From Bacteroidota bacterium (GTDB lineage Bacteria; Bacteroidota; Bacteroidia; Chitinophagales; Chitinophagaceae), in contig JAFDXI010000062.1 of the NCBI GenBank assembly GCA_018268035.1, positions 1-60,101 on the forward strand: a stretch of 60,101 bases of DNA, read 5' to 3'. Below are positions 10,201 to 19,393 of this stretch, in pieces. The position numbers were made by a program, and so were the translations under genes. The first letter of the stretch is position 1, and every line of letters starts with the position of its first letter. The notes under the pieces are model-generated. The model was not told the origin of the DNA. It was given only the letters and a program-made list of their open reading frames with translations, and searched no databases.

Positions 10201-11050
10201 TATCTATTGCATCTTCGTCCAGAACTGTATCACGTTCCATAACGATTTCATTACGTTCAATAGAAACAACTTCACCAGTATCTTCATCTACGAAATCTTC
10301 TACCCATGTTCTTAAAACACGTGCAGCAAGTTTACGGCCTACATAAGCTTTTAAAGTTTTCTTGTCAGCTTTTACTTCATCAGCCATTCCAAAAAGCTCA
10401 AGGATATGTTTATCTGTTTCATAGCCAATTGATCGAAGCAATGTAGTTACAGGAAATTTTTTCTTACGATCAATATAAGCATACATTACATTATTGATAT
10501 CAGTTGCAAATTCCATCCAGGCACCCTTAAAAGGAATTACCCTTGCTGAGTAAATTTTTGTGCCGTTGGGATGAACTGATTGACCAAAGAATACACCAGG
10601 AGATCTATGGAGCTGAGAAACGACAACACGTTCTGCACCATTGATAACAAAAGTACCACGGGGTGTCATGTATGGAATATTTCCTAAGAACACATCCTGA
10701 ACAATTGTCTGGAAATCTACGTGCTCTTCATCATTACAGCTTAAACGCAATTTTGCTTTCAGCGGAACAGCATAAGTGAGGCCACGTTCCATACACTCTT
10801 CAATAGTGTAACGAGGAGGGTCAATAAAATAATCTAAAAATTCCAGTACGAAAATGTTACGGGTGTCCGTAATAGGAAAGTTTTCTTTAAATACTTTAAA
10901 TAAACCTTCATTATTACGTTTATCCGGTGTGGTTTCTAACTGGAAAAAATCCCTGAATGACTCTAATTGAATATCTAATAAATCTGGGGACTCAGCCTGG
11001 TTTTTTGTTTTTCCGAAGCTGACCCTGTTTTGCAATTTAGTTGATGACAT
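7247..11050 (-). CDS. rpoB: DNA-directed RNA polymerase subunit beta
   Basis: 1267 residues, full length for Bacteroidota RpoB. Recognisable landmarks are the rifampicin region ([33 protein letters not shown] in overlapping order), the [20 protein letters not shown] block, the [19 protein letters not shown] active-site region, the [12 protein letters not shown] basic block and the C-terminal [24 protein letters not shown] segment. The rifampicin cluster shows the ordinary S/Q/D/H/R/S residues, so no resistance change is obvious. Unusually, rpoC is not downstream (a convergent lipoprotein gene is) and rplJ/rplL are not upstream; the gene appears to be monocistronic with its own promoter and a leader of roughly 115 bases. 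Confidence 0.98.
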   Translation of the reverse strand: MSSTKLQNRVSFGKTKNQAESPDLLDIQLESFRDFFQLETTPDKRNNEGLFKVFKENFPITDTRNIFVLEFLDYFIDPPRYTIEECMERGLTYAVPLKAKLRLSCNDEEHVDFQTIVQDVFLGNIPYMTPRGTFVINGAERVVVSQLHRSPGVFFGQSVHPNGTKIYSARVIPFKGAWMEFATDINNVMYAYIDRKKKFPVTTLLRSIGYETDKHILELFGMADEVKADKKTLKAYVGRKLAARVLRTWVEDFVDEDTGEVVSIERNEIVMERDTVLDEDAIDMISELDVKSVFVQKEDVGGDYAIIYNTLNKDTSNSELEAVQHIYRQLRGADAPDNETARGIIDKLFFSDKRYDLGEVGRYKINRKLEVAQKLETKVLTRNDIIEIIKYLVRLTNGKAEIDDIDHLSNRRVRTVGEQLYAQFGVGLARMARTIRERMNVRDNEVFTPVDLINARTLSSVINSFFGTSQLSQFLDQTNPLSEITHKRRISALGPGGLSRERAGFEVRDVHYSHYGRLCTIETPEGPNIGLISTLCVHARINEMGFIETPYHKVTEGHVDMKKMTFLSAEEEDTAKIAQNNVAIDEKGNFVEDRIVSRQTGDFPILEKSEVEYMDVAPNQIVGLSASLIPFLEHDDANRALMGSNMQRQAVPLINPEAPIVGTGFEGKAARDARIQIHADGDGVVEYVDAKEIHVRYKRNDTDRLVSFEEDLIKYKLTKFIKTNQSTSIILRPAVKKGQVVKNGDFLTEGYATKDGELALGRNLQVAFMPWKGYNFEDAIVINEKVVRDDIFTSIHIDEFELEVRDTKLGEEELTPDIPNVSEEATKDLDENGIIRIGAHVREGDILIGKITPKGESDPTPEEKLLRAIFGDKAGDAKDASLKAPNGTEGVVIDKKLFQRAKKDKNGKVREKALLEKVEKVHEKNVEDHKEVLLEKLQTLLKDKSSAGVSNNFGEMLIGKTAKFNAKNLGSIDYQNVNPLGWTGDTETDELINRLLHNYNIKFNEELGRYKREKFNISIGDELPAGVLKLAKVYLAVKRKLKVGDKMAGRHGNKGIVAKIVRDEDMPFMEDGTPVDIVLNPLGVPSRMNLGQIYETILGWVGKKIGVKFATPIFDGASTDEIEEYCKNAGIPSMGHTYLYDGETGERFHQKATVGVIYMLKLHHMVDDKMHARSIGPYSLITQQPLGGKAQFGGQRFGEMEVWALEAYGAANILQELLTIKSDDIIGRAKTYEAIVKGDNITRAGVPESFNVLVHELRGLGLDLKFD

Positions 11051-11172
11051 ATCTTATTGATAGTTTTCCGGAATTTTATTGGGCAGTATTTACGGGTTCA
11101 AAAAGGCAACTTCAGAAGCAAACAAATGATTTCATGATCGCCAAAATGCCGGTAGCCCAAATTAAAGGATGG

Positions 11173-11180
11173 CAAAGGTA
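11173..11180 (-). promoter_or_regulatory. -7 promoter element of rpoB
   Basis: On the minus strand TACCTTTG, followed by CCATCC. It matches TAnnTTTG exactly. A start site near 11166 would give an untranslated leader of about 115 bases before the rpoB ATG. Confidence 0.65.
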
Positions 11181-11344
11181 AGCAATATACTTATATCAAC
11201 AGGATTTTTTTAAGCCTGCAAAAAGTTTAAGAAAATATAAAAAAAATGTCTTTCAAAATTGAAAAGGTTAGCAGCATTTTGATTTTTACAAGATATTAAA
11301 CCTTAAAACTGGGGACTTGTCACAGGCAAAAATAATAAAAGCGA

Positions 11345-12037
11345 ATGAAAAAGAACATCACTCTATTTTCCATCCTGCTAATTTTTGTTTCCGGTGCTGC
11401 AGAAGCGCAGTTTTATGGAGGTGGGATTTTTATTGAACGCGGATACAGGAGGCCACCACGACCTTATTACCATTACCAACAAAAAAGGCACCAACAACCT
11501 TTTCATCCAACAGTTAATTTGAGTCTTGGTTATGGTTATCCCAATCTTGATAAAAATTATTTTCCAGATCAATTTAACGGCAATATGAATGTATATCGGG
11601 GAAACTCATTCAATCAAACTGGGCCTGTCACCGGCGCTTTAGACTTTCAAATCAGTCGTTACAACAGTATTGGAATTATGGGAACTTATGGTAAAGTGAG
11701 TGTACCATATTTTGACTTCAATTCCAATAGTAATGAACCAATATTTACCGGCAATATTAAAAGCTGGAGTGCTTTGTTTAATATCATGACCTATTTTCCA
11801 ACCTATGAAAAAACAGTTAGTCCTTACATCCGAACTGCAATTGGTATCAGTTCAAGAAATGAAAATTATGCTTACCCGGATGGAAGTAAAGCTGTTGATG
11901 GAGGAAATAACATCACAGACTTAGCTTACCAGGTTTCTATGGGTGCAAGGTTTAATTTTTCTCCTAATGCAGGATTTTATCTTGAAGCAGGTTATGGGAG
12001 ATATATTGTGAATGGAGGATTAACATTTAGGTTTTGA
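11345..12037 (+). CDS. outer-membrane beta-barrel protein
   Basis: 230 residues with a signal peptide (MKKNITLFSILLIFVSGAAEAQ), then a basic His/Pro/Arg/Tyr-rich stretch and alternating aromatic/polar strands such as SIGIMGTYGKVSVPYFDF, ending in strand GLTFRF with terminal Phe. The terminal Phe is the usual beta-barrel assembly signal. The size fits an eight-stranded OmpW/OmpA-type barrel. No specific ligand can be predicted. Divergent from rpoB; followed by a strong terminator. Confidence 0.65.
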   Translation: MKKNITLFSILLIFVSGAAEAQFYGGGIFIERGYRRPPRPYYHYQQKRHQQPFHPTVNLSLGYGYPNLDKNYFPDQFNGNMNVYRGNSFNQTGPVTGALDFQISRYNSIGIMGTYGKVSVPYFDFNSNSNEPIFTGNIKSWSALFNIMTYFPTYEKTVSPYIRTAIGISSRNENYAYPDGSKAVDGGNNITDLAYQVSMGARFNFSPNAGFYLEAGYGRYIVNGGLTFRF

Positions 12038-12054
12038 GGTGATTGATAAAAAGG

Positions 12055-12088
12055 AAGAGGCTGTATTAAAAACAGCCTCTTATTTTTT
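12055..12088 (+). terminator. rho-independent terminator of the outer-membrane protein gene
   Basis: A 10-bp stem AAGAGGCTGT/ACAGCCTCTT with a 7-base loop and six T shortly after. Confidence 0.8.
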
Positions 12089-12120
12089 GAATTCATTTCA
12101 AAAGATGAATGTGAAATTAT

Positions 12121-12579
12121 TTAAAAGGGTAAATCATCACTGGCTTCATTCATATCATCATTGTTTGTCTGGTTTTGAGCTGTACTTGTGGAACTACCAT
12201 TATTTCCATAATCATAATTACGTTCACCACCAGATTGTGGTTGCGGATTTCCAAGCCCTTCTGCTCGTGAACCCAATAACTGTATAGAGTGTACACGTAA
12301 ACTCAAAGACGCTCCGCTTTTTCCATCATTTGTTTGATAAGTGCGTATTTCAGGTGTACCCTCAACATACACTTGTGTACCTTTTTTCAGATAGGGCGAT
12401 ATGCCGGTTCGATCGGTCCAGTATGCACATTCAACCCATGTTGTTTTCTCCCGTGGTGCGCCTGCACTATCCTTGAATTTTTCTGTATGTGCTATACTGA
12501 AATTGATTACATTTTTCCCGTTCACTGTATTAACATTACAATCCTTTCCGAGGTTACCAATAGCCATTAATTTAATCAT
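12121..12579 (-). CDS. ssb: single-stranded DNA-binding protein
   Basis: 152 residues. An OB-fold domain (MIKLMAIGNLGKD, FSIAHTEKF, TTWVECAYW, KGTQVYVEGTPEIRTYQ, LSLRVHSIQLLG) is followed by a disordered Gly/Asn/Ser/Gln linker and the acidic tip DDLPF, which docks SSB-interacting proteins. It coats single-stranded DNA in replication and repair. Bacteroidota often have two ssb genes; this one may be either the main or an accessory copy. Confidence 0.95.
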   Translation of the reverse strand: MIKLMAIGNLGKDCNVNTVNGKNVINFSIAHTEKFKDSAGAPREKTTWVECAYWTDRTGISPYLKKGTQVYVEGTPEIRTYQTNDGKSGASLSLRVHSIQLLGSRAEGLGNPQPQSGGERNYDYGNNGSSTSTAQNQTNNDDMNEASDDLPF

Positions 12580-12743
12580 AGTATTATTATTTAAGAATGT
12601 GAATGTAACATTTCATAATAATAACCTGAAAAAAAATCTATGCTAATAATACGCTAATAAAAATTGATTTTTTGCAGGGGGTAAAATTCAATTCTATAAC
12701 TTAAGCAATTGAACAAAATTTTCATAAAATGTGAACCATGCAA

Positions 12744-12774
12744 GTAAAAAAACCGGCTGCTTTGCAGACGGTTT
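12744..12774 (-). terminator. terminator-like hairpin without a clear upstream gene
   Basis: On the minus strand AAACCGTCTGC, a 3-base loop and GCAGCCGGTTT (one mismatch) followed by eight T in all. It lies about 280 bases beyond the pruA terminator in the same direction, so it may be a back-up terminator or the end of a small transcript. Confidence 0.45.
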
Positions 12775-13025
12775 ATATTTGTTCCCCGTTGATATAAATA
12801 AAATAATCTATTTGAGATTCAATGCTTAATCAACTTGACAATCACAAAATATATGCCACTATTCCATTGGGAAACAATTAATAATAAGTTGTTTAAAACT
12901 TTTTAAAAGTATTATGTTTTGAATACACTTTAAATTTTCAATAGCTAACAGATTCCTATACCATTTTATTCAATTCAAAAATGATAATGCTGAATAATGC
13001 ATGAAGAAAATTCAAAATGACATAA

Positions 13026-13060
13026 ACAAAAAGTGCTGAAAAATTGAGACAATCAGCACT
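13026..13060 (-). terminator. rho-independent terminator of pruA
   Basis: Minus-strand stem AGTGCTGA/TCAGCACT with a 13-base loop, followed by TTTTTG. It is about 34 bases after the pruA stop codon. Confidence 0.7.
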
Positions 13061-13093
13061 GGATAAACGAATGATATAAGCTAATCCGAATAT

Positions 13094-14725
13094 TTATGAT
13101 TCAATCAAAAAAGGATAACGATAATCTGTCGGTGGATTAAAAGTTTCTTTAATCGTTCTAGCACTTAACCACCTATATAAATTTAACATGCTACCTGCTT
13201 TGTCGTTTGTGCCGCTTGCTCTTGCGCCACCAAATGGCTGTTGACCAACAACAGCACCTGTTGGTTTATCATTCACATAAAAATTTCCAGCAGCATATCT
13301 TAACTGATTAGTCGCATATACAATTGCATTCCTATCCTGCGCGATGATGCTACCTGTTAAAGCATAAGGAGAGGTTTTATCTAACAGCTTTAAAGTCTCA
13401 TCATATTTATCAGCATCATATACATAAATTGTAAGTACGGGCCCGAAAATTTCTTCACATAATGAAATATAATTCGGGTCTTTTGTTTCAATGATTGTAG
13501 GTTCAATAAAATAACCTTTGCTTTTATCATAATGTCCACCGGCTATTATTGCTGCTGTAGAATCTTTACGAGCATTATCAATATAACGGGTAATATTATC
13601 AAATGACTTTTCATCAATTACTGCATTAATAAAATTGCTGAAGTCTTCAACACTTCCCATCTTCATTGTTTTTAATTCAGCTAATAGTTTTTCTTTGATT
13701 TCGCCGGCAAGACTTGAAGGCAAATATGCTCTTGAAGCAGCAGAACATTTTTGTCCCTGAAACTCAAATGCCCCTCTTGCCAAAGCAGTAACTACAACAT
13801 CAACATCAGCAGATTGATGTACCATTACAAAATCTTTACCGCCGGTTTCGCCAACGATACGAGGATAGGATTTATAATTAGCAATATTATCCCCTATTGC
13901 TTTCCACATGCTGTTAAAAACACCAGTACTGCCAGTAAAATGAACGCCTGCAAAGTCTTTGTGCTCAAAACATACTTTTCCAATTGTTGGGCCACTAACG
14001 TAAATTAAATTGATCACTCCATCTGGCAAGCCAGCTTCTTTTAAAATACGCATGAACATTTGTGCTGCATAAATTTGAGTATTGGCAGGCTTCCAGACAA
14101 CTACATTGCCACACATTGCAGCACTTGTAGGAAGATTACCTCCAATTGCAGTAAAATTAAATGGTGTGATTGCTAATACAAAACCTTCAAGTGCCCGCCA
14201 TTCCATCCTGTTATGTATTCCCTGTGAAGAGTTGGGTTGTTGTTTATAAATCTCACTGAGATAATGAACATTAAATCGCAAAAAATCTATGAGTTCACAG
14301 GCACTGTCTATCTCAGCCTGGAAAGGATTTTTGCTTTGACCAAGCATTGTTGTGCCATTCATCAGGTAACGGTACTTCCCTGCAATCAGGTCAGCAGCTT
14401 TTAAAAATATATGTGCCCTTTCTTCCCATGGCATATTGCTCCACGTCTCTTTTGCCTTTAATGCTGCATCAATTGCCTGATGCACATGGTTTTCATCACC
14501 TGCATGAAAAAATCCAAGCGTATGTGCGATTTCATGAGGTGGGTGTAAAGCAACCTTCTTTCCTGTCCTCACTTCTTCAGCACCAATATACATGGGGATA
14601 TCGAGTTCTTTATTTTTCAAACCTGCTAACGCTTCTTTTAATTTTTTTCTTTCAATTGTGCCTGGTGCATAGCTAAATACCGGCTCATTTGCCGGCATAG
14701 GATAAGCAAAATATCCAAGATTCAT
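13094..14725 (-). CDS. pruA: 1-pyrroline-5-carboxylate (L-glutamate gamma-semialdehyde) dehydrogenase
   Basis: 543 residues, the usual length for the stand-alone bacterial/mitochondrial enzyme, which oxidises glutamate semialdehyde to glutamate with NAD+ as the second step of proline breakdown. The catalytic Cys327 is in FEFQGQKCSAASRAY, the general base Glu293 in IVGETGGKDF, and PFNFTAIGGNLP and the FTGSTGVF nucleotide loop are present, with PFGGARASGTNDK near the end. I start at the ATG 14723-14725 because a -7 promoter element overlaps the longer reading frame. Proline dehydrogenase (putA/prodh) is not adjacent. Confidence 0.95.
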   Translation of the reverse strand: MNLGYFAYPMPANEPVFSYAPGTIERKKLKEALAGLKNKELDIPMYIGAEEVRTGKKVALHPPHEIAHTLGFFHAGDENHVHQAIDAALKAKETWSNMPWEERAHIFLKAADLIAGKYRYLMNGTTMLGQSKNPFQAEIDSACELIDFLRFNVHYLSEIYKQQPNSSQGIHNRMEWRALEGFVLAITPFNFTAIGGNLPTSAAMCGNVVVWKPANTQIYAAQMFMRILKEAGLPDGVINLIYVSGPTIGKVCFEHKDFAGVHFTGSTGVFNSMWKAIGDNIANYKSYPRIVGETGGKDFVMVHQSADVDVVVTALARGAFEFQGQKCSAASRAYLPSSLAGEIKEKLLAELKTMKMGSVEDFSNFINAVIDEKSFDNITRYIDNARKDSTAAIIAGGHYDKSKGYFIEPTIIETKDPNYISLCEEIFGPVLTIYVYDADKYDETLKLLDKTSPYALTGSIIAQDRNAIVYATNQLRYAAGNFYVNDKPTGAVVGQQPFGGARASGTNDKAGSMLNLYRWLSARTIKETFNPPTDYRYPFLIES

Positions 14726-14741
14726 ATAACAATATTTTTTG

Positions 14742-14749
14742 CAAAGATA
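14742..14749 (-). promoter_or_regulatory. -7 promoter element of pruA
   Basis: Minus-strand TATCTTTG, exact TAnnTTTG. Transcription would begin about 10 bases before the ATG at 14725, which decides between the two possible starts. Confidence 0.6.
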
Positions 14750-14880
14750 CAAAGTGTTGCTTGCTTTATATTTTCAAAATTCAATAGAAGCTCTTTGAAT
14801 TTTCACATCCTGTTACTTTTATTTTCTTAAACTTATTCATTTTTTCATGTCAAATTCTTTTTACAAAGACAAAAACAGAA

Positions 14881-15345
14881 ATGATGAAAAAAATAGCAAT
14901 AATAGCATGCATCACATTTTTATTTTCCAATTATGTTGATGCAAGTGATACAACAATAACATCATTACTTCAAAACAAACGGTTCGCTTTCCAACCCAAT
15001 AATATGATACCTGCGACCGGAAGATTACGTGTTTTGGATTATGTTTATGCATTGCAGGTAAAAAATGATTCATTGATTGTAAACCTTCCATACATTGGTA
15101 AAGCTTATACAGCGCCTATTGACCCAAATGATGTTGGTTACAATTTCACATCAACTGATTTTAGTTATTCTGTAAGTAAGGGGAAAAAGGATAGCTATAT
15201 TGCCGTTATCAAAACAAATGACAGAGTTTATAATCCCACTTTTACATTGATTGTGTTCAACAATTGCAGGGCCAGTTTATTAGTAAACAGTACAGAAAAA
15301 CAACAGATATCATATAATGGGATGATCACAGGCTTAGAAAAATAA
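14881..15345 (+). CDS. DUF4251 domain-containing secreted protein
   Basis: 154 residues with a signal peptide (MMKKIAIIACITFLFSNYVDAS). The mature domain includes KRFAFQPNNMIPATGR, VKNDSLIVNLPYIGKAYTAP and GYNFTSTDFSY, the pattern of DUF4251, a beta-rich family of Bacteroidota with no known function. Expected in the periplasm. Single gene, ending at a bidirectional terminator. Confidence 0.75.
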   Translation: MMKKIAIIACITFLFSNYVDASDTTITSLLQNKRFAFQPNNMIPATGRLRVLDYVYALQVKNDSLIVNLPYIGKAYTAPIDPNDVGYNFTSTDFSYSVSKGKKDSYIAVIKTNDRVYNPTFTLIVFNNCRASLLVNSTEKQQISYNGMITGLEK

Positions 15346-15374
15346 AAAAGGCAAAACTTAATGTTTTGCCTTTT
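15346..15374. terminator. bidirectional terminator between the DUF4251 gene and rplQ
   Basis: A 12-bp perfect stem AAAAGGCAAAAC/GTTTTGCCTTTT with a 5-base loop between two convergent genes. It ends the long infA-rplQ operon on the minus strand. Confidence 0.8.
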
Positions 15375-15393
15375 AAAAATTGCTTTTATATTT

Positions 15394-15954
15394 TTATTCT
15401 TCAGTTCCTTTCTGAACATCGTTTTCTCCATCAACAGGAGTTGTACTATCAGTAGCTGCGGGAGTTGCATCTTCAGTTTTAGCAGCTTCAGCAACAACTT
15501 TTGCAGTTACAGGTTTCCTGGAACGGCTACGACGTGTTTTCTTAACACCTTCTGATGCAGCGCCAGATTTTCCATACACATCATTAAAATCAACCAATTC
15601 TATTAAGGCCAATTCTGCATTATCACCTAAACGTTTTCCAAGTTTAATTATACGTGTATAACCACCAGGGCGACTTGCTACTTTTGGACCAACAACAGTG
15701 AATAATTCCTTTACGGCATTTTTATCTTTCAAATAACTGAAAACAACACGGTGCTGGTGCATAATCTGTTCTTTGCTTTCACCCTTATGTGTTTTAGTAA
15801 TCAGGGGTTCTACATACACCCTTAAAGATTTCGCTTTTGCCAGTGTAGTTACAATTCTTTTATTCACGATTAACTGGCTACCGAGATTAGCCAATAAAGC
15901 ATCTCTGTGTGCCTTAGTACGGCTAAGGTTTTTAATTTTATCTCCGTGACGCAT
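15394..15954 (-). CDS. rplQ: 50S ribosomal protein L17
   Basis: 186 residues. The L17 core (MRHGDKIKNLSRTKAHRDALLANLGSQL in overlapping order, KRIVTTLAKAK, RPGGYTRIIKLGKRLGDNA) occupies the first ~120 residues. The final ~65 residues are a low-complexity tail, first basic (KKTRRSRSRKPVTAK) then acidic/Thr-rich. Such tails occur in Bacteroidota L17 but vary in length. Last gene of the alpha-type operon. Confidence 0.97.
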   Translation of the reverse strand: MRHGDKIKNLSRTKAHRDALLANLGSQLIVNKRIVTTLAKAKSLRVYVEPLITKTHKGESKEQIMHQHRVVFSYLKDKNAVKELFTVVGPKVASRPGGYTRIIKLGKRLGDNAELALIELVDFNDVYGKSGAASEGVKKTRRSRSRKPVTAKVVAEAAKTEDATPAATDSTTPVDGENDVQKGTEE

Positions 15955-16043
15955 GACGTTTTGTTTTTAGCCTTACACCGTGTCAAGGAATTGTAAGACT
16001 GTTATGAAAAAGCTATTAGCTATCAGCCAACAGCTATTATACC

Positions 16044-17042
16044 TTAATTGATATCGTCCAAACCTAATTTAGACAAATCCATTCCAAAATGCAAGCCTCT
16101 TTCACCCAAAACCTGCTCAATTTCACTTAAAGATTTTTGTCCAAAGTTGCGGAACTTCATCAAATCTTCCTGCTCGTATTGCACCAACTCGCTTAAGCTG
16201 TTGATTTTTGCTGCTTTCAAACAATTGAAAGCACGTACAGATAAATCTAAATCTTCCAGAGGAGTTTTCAACACTTTCCTCAATTGCAGCATCTGCTCAT
16301 CTACCACATCTTCTTTGCGATCTTCTTTGTTATCAAAAGTGATGTTTTCATCAGTGATAATCATCAAGTGCTGGATCAAAATACGGGAAGCTTGTTTTAC
16401 AGCTTCTTCAGGATGAATAGTACCATCTGTAGCAACATCCAACAGCAATTTCTCGTAGTCGGTTCTTTGTTCTACACGATAATTTTCAACAGAATATTTT
16501 ACATTCTTGATTGGAGTATGAATCGAATCAATAGGAATATAACCTAATGGTAATTCTTTTGCCCGATTTTCTTCGGCAGGTACATATCCACGGCCTTTTG
16601 ATATGATTAGTTCAATATCAAGATTTGCGCTCTGATCCATAGTACACAATATCAGGTCGGGGTTCATTACTTCAAAACTTTGCACTGCATCATTCAACAT
16701 ACCTGCTGTAAATTCAGATTTGTTTTTAATGCTCAGTACAATTTTTTCGTTGTTTACATCATGATCAACATTCTTTTTGAAACGAACTTGTTTTAAGTTC
16801 AGGATCAATTCAGTAACATCTTCTGTTACCCCTTTAATGGTTGCAAATTCATGTTCAACACCTTCTATCTTGATGCTCGTAATAGCATACCCTTCCAGGC
16901 TGCTCAAGAGCACCCTTCTGAGGGCGTTTCCAATTGTTAAACCATAACCCTGCTCAAGCGGGCGAAATTCAAAAGAACCTTCAAAATCAGTTGCTTTCTG
17001 TAATATGATTTTATCCGGTTTCTGGAAGTTTAAAATGGCCAT
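16044..17042 (-). CDS. rpoA: DNA-directed RNA polymerase subunit alpha
   Basis: 332 residues. The N-terminal dimerisation domain includes FEFRPLEQGYGLTIGNALRRVLLSSLEG; a linker leads to the C-terminal domain with LSVRAFNCLKAAKINSLSEL and FGQKSLSEIEQVL, the helix-hairpin-helix surface that contacts UP elements and activators. Lies between rpsD and rplQ as in most bacteria. Confidence 0.98.
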   Translation of the reverse strand: MAILNFQKPDKIILQKATDFEGSFEFRPLEQGYGLTIGNALRRVLLSSLEGYAITSIKIEGVEHEFATIKGVTEDVTELILNLKQVRFKKNVDHDVNNEKIVLSIKNKSEFTAGMLNDAVQSFEVMNPDLILCTMDQSANLDIELIISKGRGYVPAEENRAKELPLGYIPIDSIHTPIKNVKYSVENYRVEQRTDYEKLLLDVATDGTIHPEEAVKQASRILIQHLMIITDENITFDNKEDRKEDVVDEQMLQLRKVLKTPLEDLDLSVRAFNCLKAAKINSLSELVQYEQEDLMKFRNFGQKSLSEIEQVLGERGLHFGMDLSKLGLDDIN

Positions 17043-17147
17043 TTTATATTCCTTTGTTTAATTTGTTTGTGCCTAAATCACTATCATGATTTAATGCTAA
17101 TTTCTATTTTTAAGATATATCCCTTTCGCTCAATTAGAGCAAATAAT

Positions 17148-17753
17148 TTATTTACTATACAATTCCACAATCAGTTGTTCCTTTATATTTTCAGGTACAG
17201 ATTGTCTTTCTGGATAAGTGATGAATACTCCCTGTTTTTCCCCTTCATTCCAGTCAAGCCAGTTAAACTTTGGATTCTTTCCACGAATCTGGCTTGTTAT
17301 TGATGAGTTACCATCGCTTTTTGGTTTCAAAGCAATTTTATCACCTGGTTTTAACTGGTAAGAAGGGATATTTACAATTGCACCATTTACCATAATGTGT
17401 TTGTGTGAAACTAACTGACGGGCAGCTGGACGTGAAGGAGCAATACCTAAACGAAATACTGTATTGTCAAGACGTGCTTCTAAAAGTTTTATCAGGTTTT
17501 CGCCTGTAACACCTTTAATTCTGGATGCCTCTTCAAATGTTTTACGGAACTGGCGTTCCAATACGCCATAAGTGTATTTTGCTTTTTGTTTTTCTTTAAG
17601 CTGAACAGCATATTCACCTAAAGTTTTGCGTTTGCGTGTAGCGCCATGTTGGCCAGGAGGATTGCTGTTTTTGTTGAGCCATTTACCATTACCTAAAATA
17701 GGCTCGCCGAATATGCGGCTAATCTTTGTTTTAGGACCGTTGTAACGTGCCAT
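17148..17753 (-). CDS. rpsD: 30S ribosomal protein S4
   Basis: 201 residues: N-terminal [17 protein letters not shown], the central [16 protein letters not shown], and the S4 RNA-binding domain ([30 protein letters not shown] in overlapping order). A primary 16S rRNA binder and, in some bacteria, a repressor of this operon. The Cys-type zinc motif seen in some S4 proteins is absent. Confidence 0.97.
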   Translation of the reverse strand: MARYNGPKTKISRIFGEPILGNGKWLNKNSNPPGQHGATRKRKTLGEYAVQLKEKQKAKYTYGVLERQFRKTFEEASRIKGVTGENLIKLLEARLDNTVFRLGIAPSRPAARQLVSHKHIMVNGAIVNIPSYQLKPGDKIALKPKSDGNSSITSQIRGKNPKFNWLDWNEGEKQGVFITYPERQSVPENIKEQLIVELYSK

Positions 17754-17863
17754 AATTTTGAACTTTGATTTTTTGGTGACGATACAGCATCATTAAAAAT
17801 CTTAAAATAAATGCTGTATCCGGTTATGAAAAACCTTCTTTCCCTTGCAGGAAGAAGACAGTA

Positions 17864-18274
17864 TTATACTCTTCTTTTCTTGGGGGGACGGCAACCATTG
17901 TGTGGCAATGGTGTAATATCTTTAATCATTGATACTTCAATGCCGCTTTGTGCCAAAGCTCGGATTGCGCCTTCACGGCCTGCGCCCGGTCCTTTTACAA
18001 ACACATCTACTCTTTTCAGACCAGCATCAAATGCAACTTTTGCTGCATCTTGTGCGGCCATCTGTGCTGCATACGGTGTGTTCTTTTTAGATCCACGGAA
18101 TCCCATTTTCCCTGCAGAAGACCAACTGATAACCTGGCCTTGTTTATTAGTCAAAGAAACAATGAGATTATTAAAAGTAGCATTGATGTGGGCATCGCCA
18201 TAAGCGTCCACTTTTACAATTCTTTTCTTTGCTACTGTTTTGGCGCTCGCCTGTGCTTTTGCTGCTTTTGCCAT
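17864..18274 (-). CDS. rpsK: 30S ribosomal protein S11
   Basis: 136 residues. An Ala/Lys-rich N-terminus is followed by [19 protein letters not shown], the [25 protein letters not shown] block and the invariant C-terminal [18 protein letters not shown]. Part of the platform of the small subunit. Between rpsM and rpsD. Confidence 0.98.
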   Translation of the reverse strand: MAKAAKAQASAKTVAKKRIVKVDAYGDAHINATFNNLIVSLTNKQGQVISWSSAGKMGFRGSKKNTPYAAQMAAQDAAKVAFDAGLKRVDVFVKGPGAGREGAIRALAQSGIEVSMIKDITPLPHNGCRPPKKRRV

Positions 18275-18339
18275 ATTTAATTTAGAATTCGGATATTTTA
18301 ATAACGAAATCCGAAACCATGTTCAGATTTCGGATTTAA

Positions 18340-18720
18340 TTATTTTTTAGGTGCTTTCTTTTTACCTGCTACAGTCTTACGCTTTCCTTTCCTCGTACGG
18401 CTGTTTGTACGGGTACGCTGGCCACGAACCGGCAATCCTTTACGATGACGAAGGCCACGATAACATGCAATATCCAATAAGCGTTTTATGCTCATCTGAA
18501 CTTCGCTGCGCAATGCACCTTCAACTTTTATTTCATTGGTGATGATATTACGAATCTGGTTCAGATCATCATCATTCCAATCATTTACTTTTTTATCGTA
18601 AGATATATTCGCCTTATCCAAAATATAACGGGCTGTAGAACGGCCAATGCCATAAATATAGGTTAAGCCTATTTCGCCCCTTTTATTTTTTGGTAAATCA
18701 ACTCCGGCAATACGTGCCAT
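18340..18720 (-). CDS. rpsM: 30S ribosomal protein S13
   Basis: 126 residues: [20 protein letters not shown], the helix-two-turn-helix around [19 protein letters not shown], and the C-terminal [20 protein letters not shown] arm ending in a lysine-rich tail. Located at the subunit head where it contacts the large subunit and P-site tRNA. Confidence 0.98.
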   Translation of the reverse strand: MARIAGVDLPKNKRGEIGLTYIYGIGRSTARYILDKANISYDKKVNDWNDDDLNQIRNIITNEIKVEGALRSEVQMSIKRLLDIACYRGLRHRKGLPVRGQRTRTNSRTRKGKRKTVAGKKKAPKK

Positions 18721-18807
18721 AATTTCTGTTTATTATTTTATTTATTATACTCTGCTTACCAGTTCAGTAAAACCTTTTTTTCACAAAACTGAAAACCTGT
18801 TTTCAAA

Positions 18808-18924
18808 TTAACCCTGTCTTTGCTTATAACGAGGATTCTTTTTGTTGATCACATACAGCTTGCCTTTTCTCTTTACGATTTTGCAATCTGCACTTCGTTT
18901 TTTTATTGAAGCTCTTACTTTCAT
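18808..18924 (-). CDS. rpmJ: 50S ribosomal protein L36, zinc-ligand-poor form
   Basis: 38 residues: starts [20 protein letters not shown] and ends NPRYKQRQG. The start ATG is at 18922-18924 and the TAA at 18808-18810. Zinc-binding L36 has the pattern C-x2-C-x12-C-x4/5-H; here only the second Cys (residue 14) remains, the others being Ser, Asn and Tyr, so it should not bind zinc. It sits between infA and rpsM as is usual. Confidence 0.95.
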   Translation of the reverse strand: MKVRASIKKRSADCKIVKRKGKLYVINKKNPRYKQRQG

Positions 18925-18967
18925 ATTTTTTGCTTTCTACTGTCAGCCTTCAGCTTTCAGCATGTTA

Positions 18968-19186
18968 TTATTTATATCTTAAAATAATCCTGCCCCTTGA
19001 TAAATCATAAGGACTCATTTCAACCTTCACTTTATCTCCTGGTAATATACGGATGTAATGCATGCGCATTTTCCCTGATATTGTGGCCAAAATTTCATGC
19101 CCATTTTCCAGCTTTACCCTGAACATAGCGTTACTAAGTGCTTCTAAAATAGTACCGTCTTGTTGAATCAATGGTTGTTTGGACAT
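18968..19186 (-). CDS. infA: translation initiation factor IF-1
   Basis: 72 residues, the standard length. An S1-type OB fold: [41 protein letters not shown] and [22 protein letters not shown] with RGRIILRYK at the end. It binds the 30S A site during initiation. First gene of the infA-rpmJ-rpsM-rpsK-rpsD-rpoA-rplQ cluster; secY and map, which usually precede it, are absent here. Confidence 0.98.
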   Translation of the reverse strand: MSKQPLIQQDGTILEALSNAMFRVKLENGHEILATISGKMRMHYIRILPGDKVKVEMSPYDLSRGRIILRYK

Positions 19187-19199
19187 AAATTTGGGAGCG

Positions 19200-19207
19200 C
19201 AAAGATA
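19200..19207 (-). promoter_or_regulatory. -7 promoter element of the infA-rplQ operon
   Basis: Minus-strand TATCTTTG, exact TAnnTTTG, followed by CGCTCCC. It lies 14 bases before the infA ATG and suggests that the operon starts here rather than reading in from a spc-type operon. Confidence 0.65.
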
Positions 19208-19393
19208 TAGGAATACAACTAAATGAGAAAATTTTTACAAAATTTCAAAACTAAATAAGTAGTTAAATAATTTATTAATTGAGTCTGCAAAACCTTAAGC
19301 TGCTTAACAGTATCCTTTATTTACTAAAATTATCTGGCAAACTTATTAATTACCATATTAAGAAATCATCTTCAATTTAAATTTTAGCGTCTA

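Larger units (their letters stand above)
12580..13093. other. 514-base gap between pruA and ssb without a convincing gene
   Basis: AT-rich with no supportable coding frame on either strand. It holds the pruA terminator (13026-13060) and a second, unassigned hairpin (12744-12774). Confidence 0.5.

Noticed and set aside
13094-14752. A longer pruA beginning at 14752
   Set aside because: The extra codons overlap a TAnnTTTG promoter element and do not belong to the family N-terminus.
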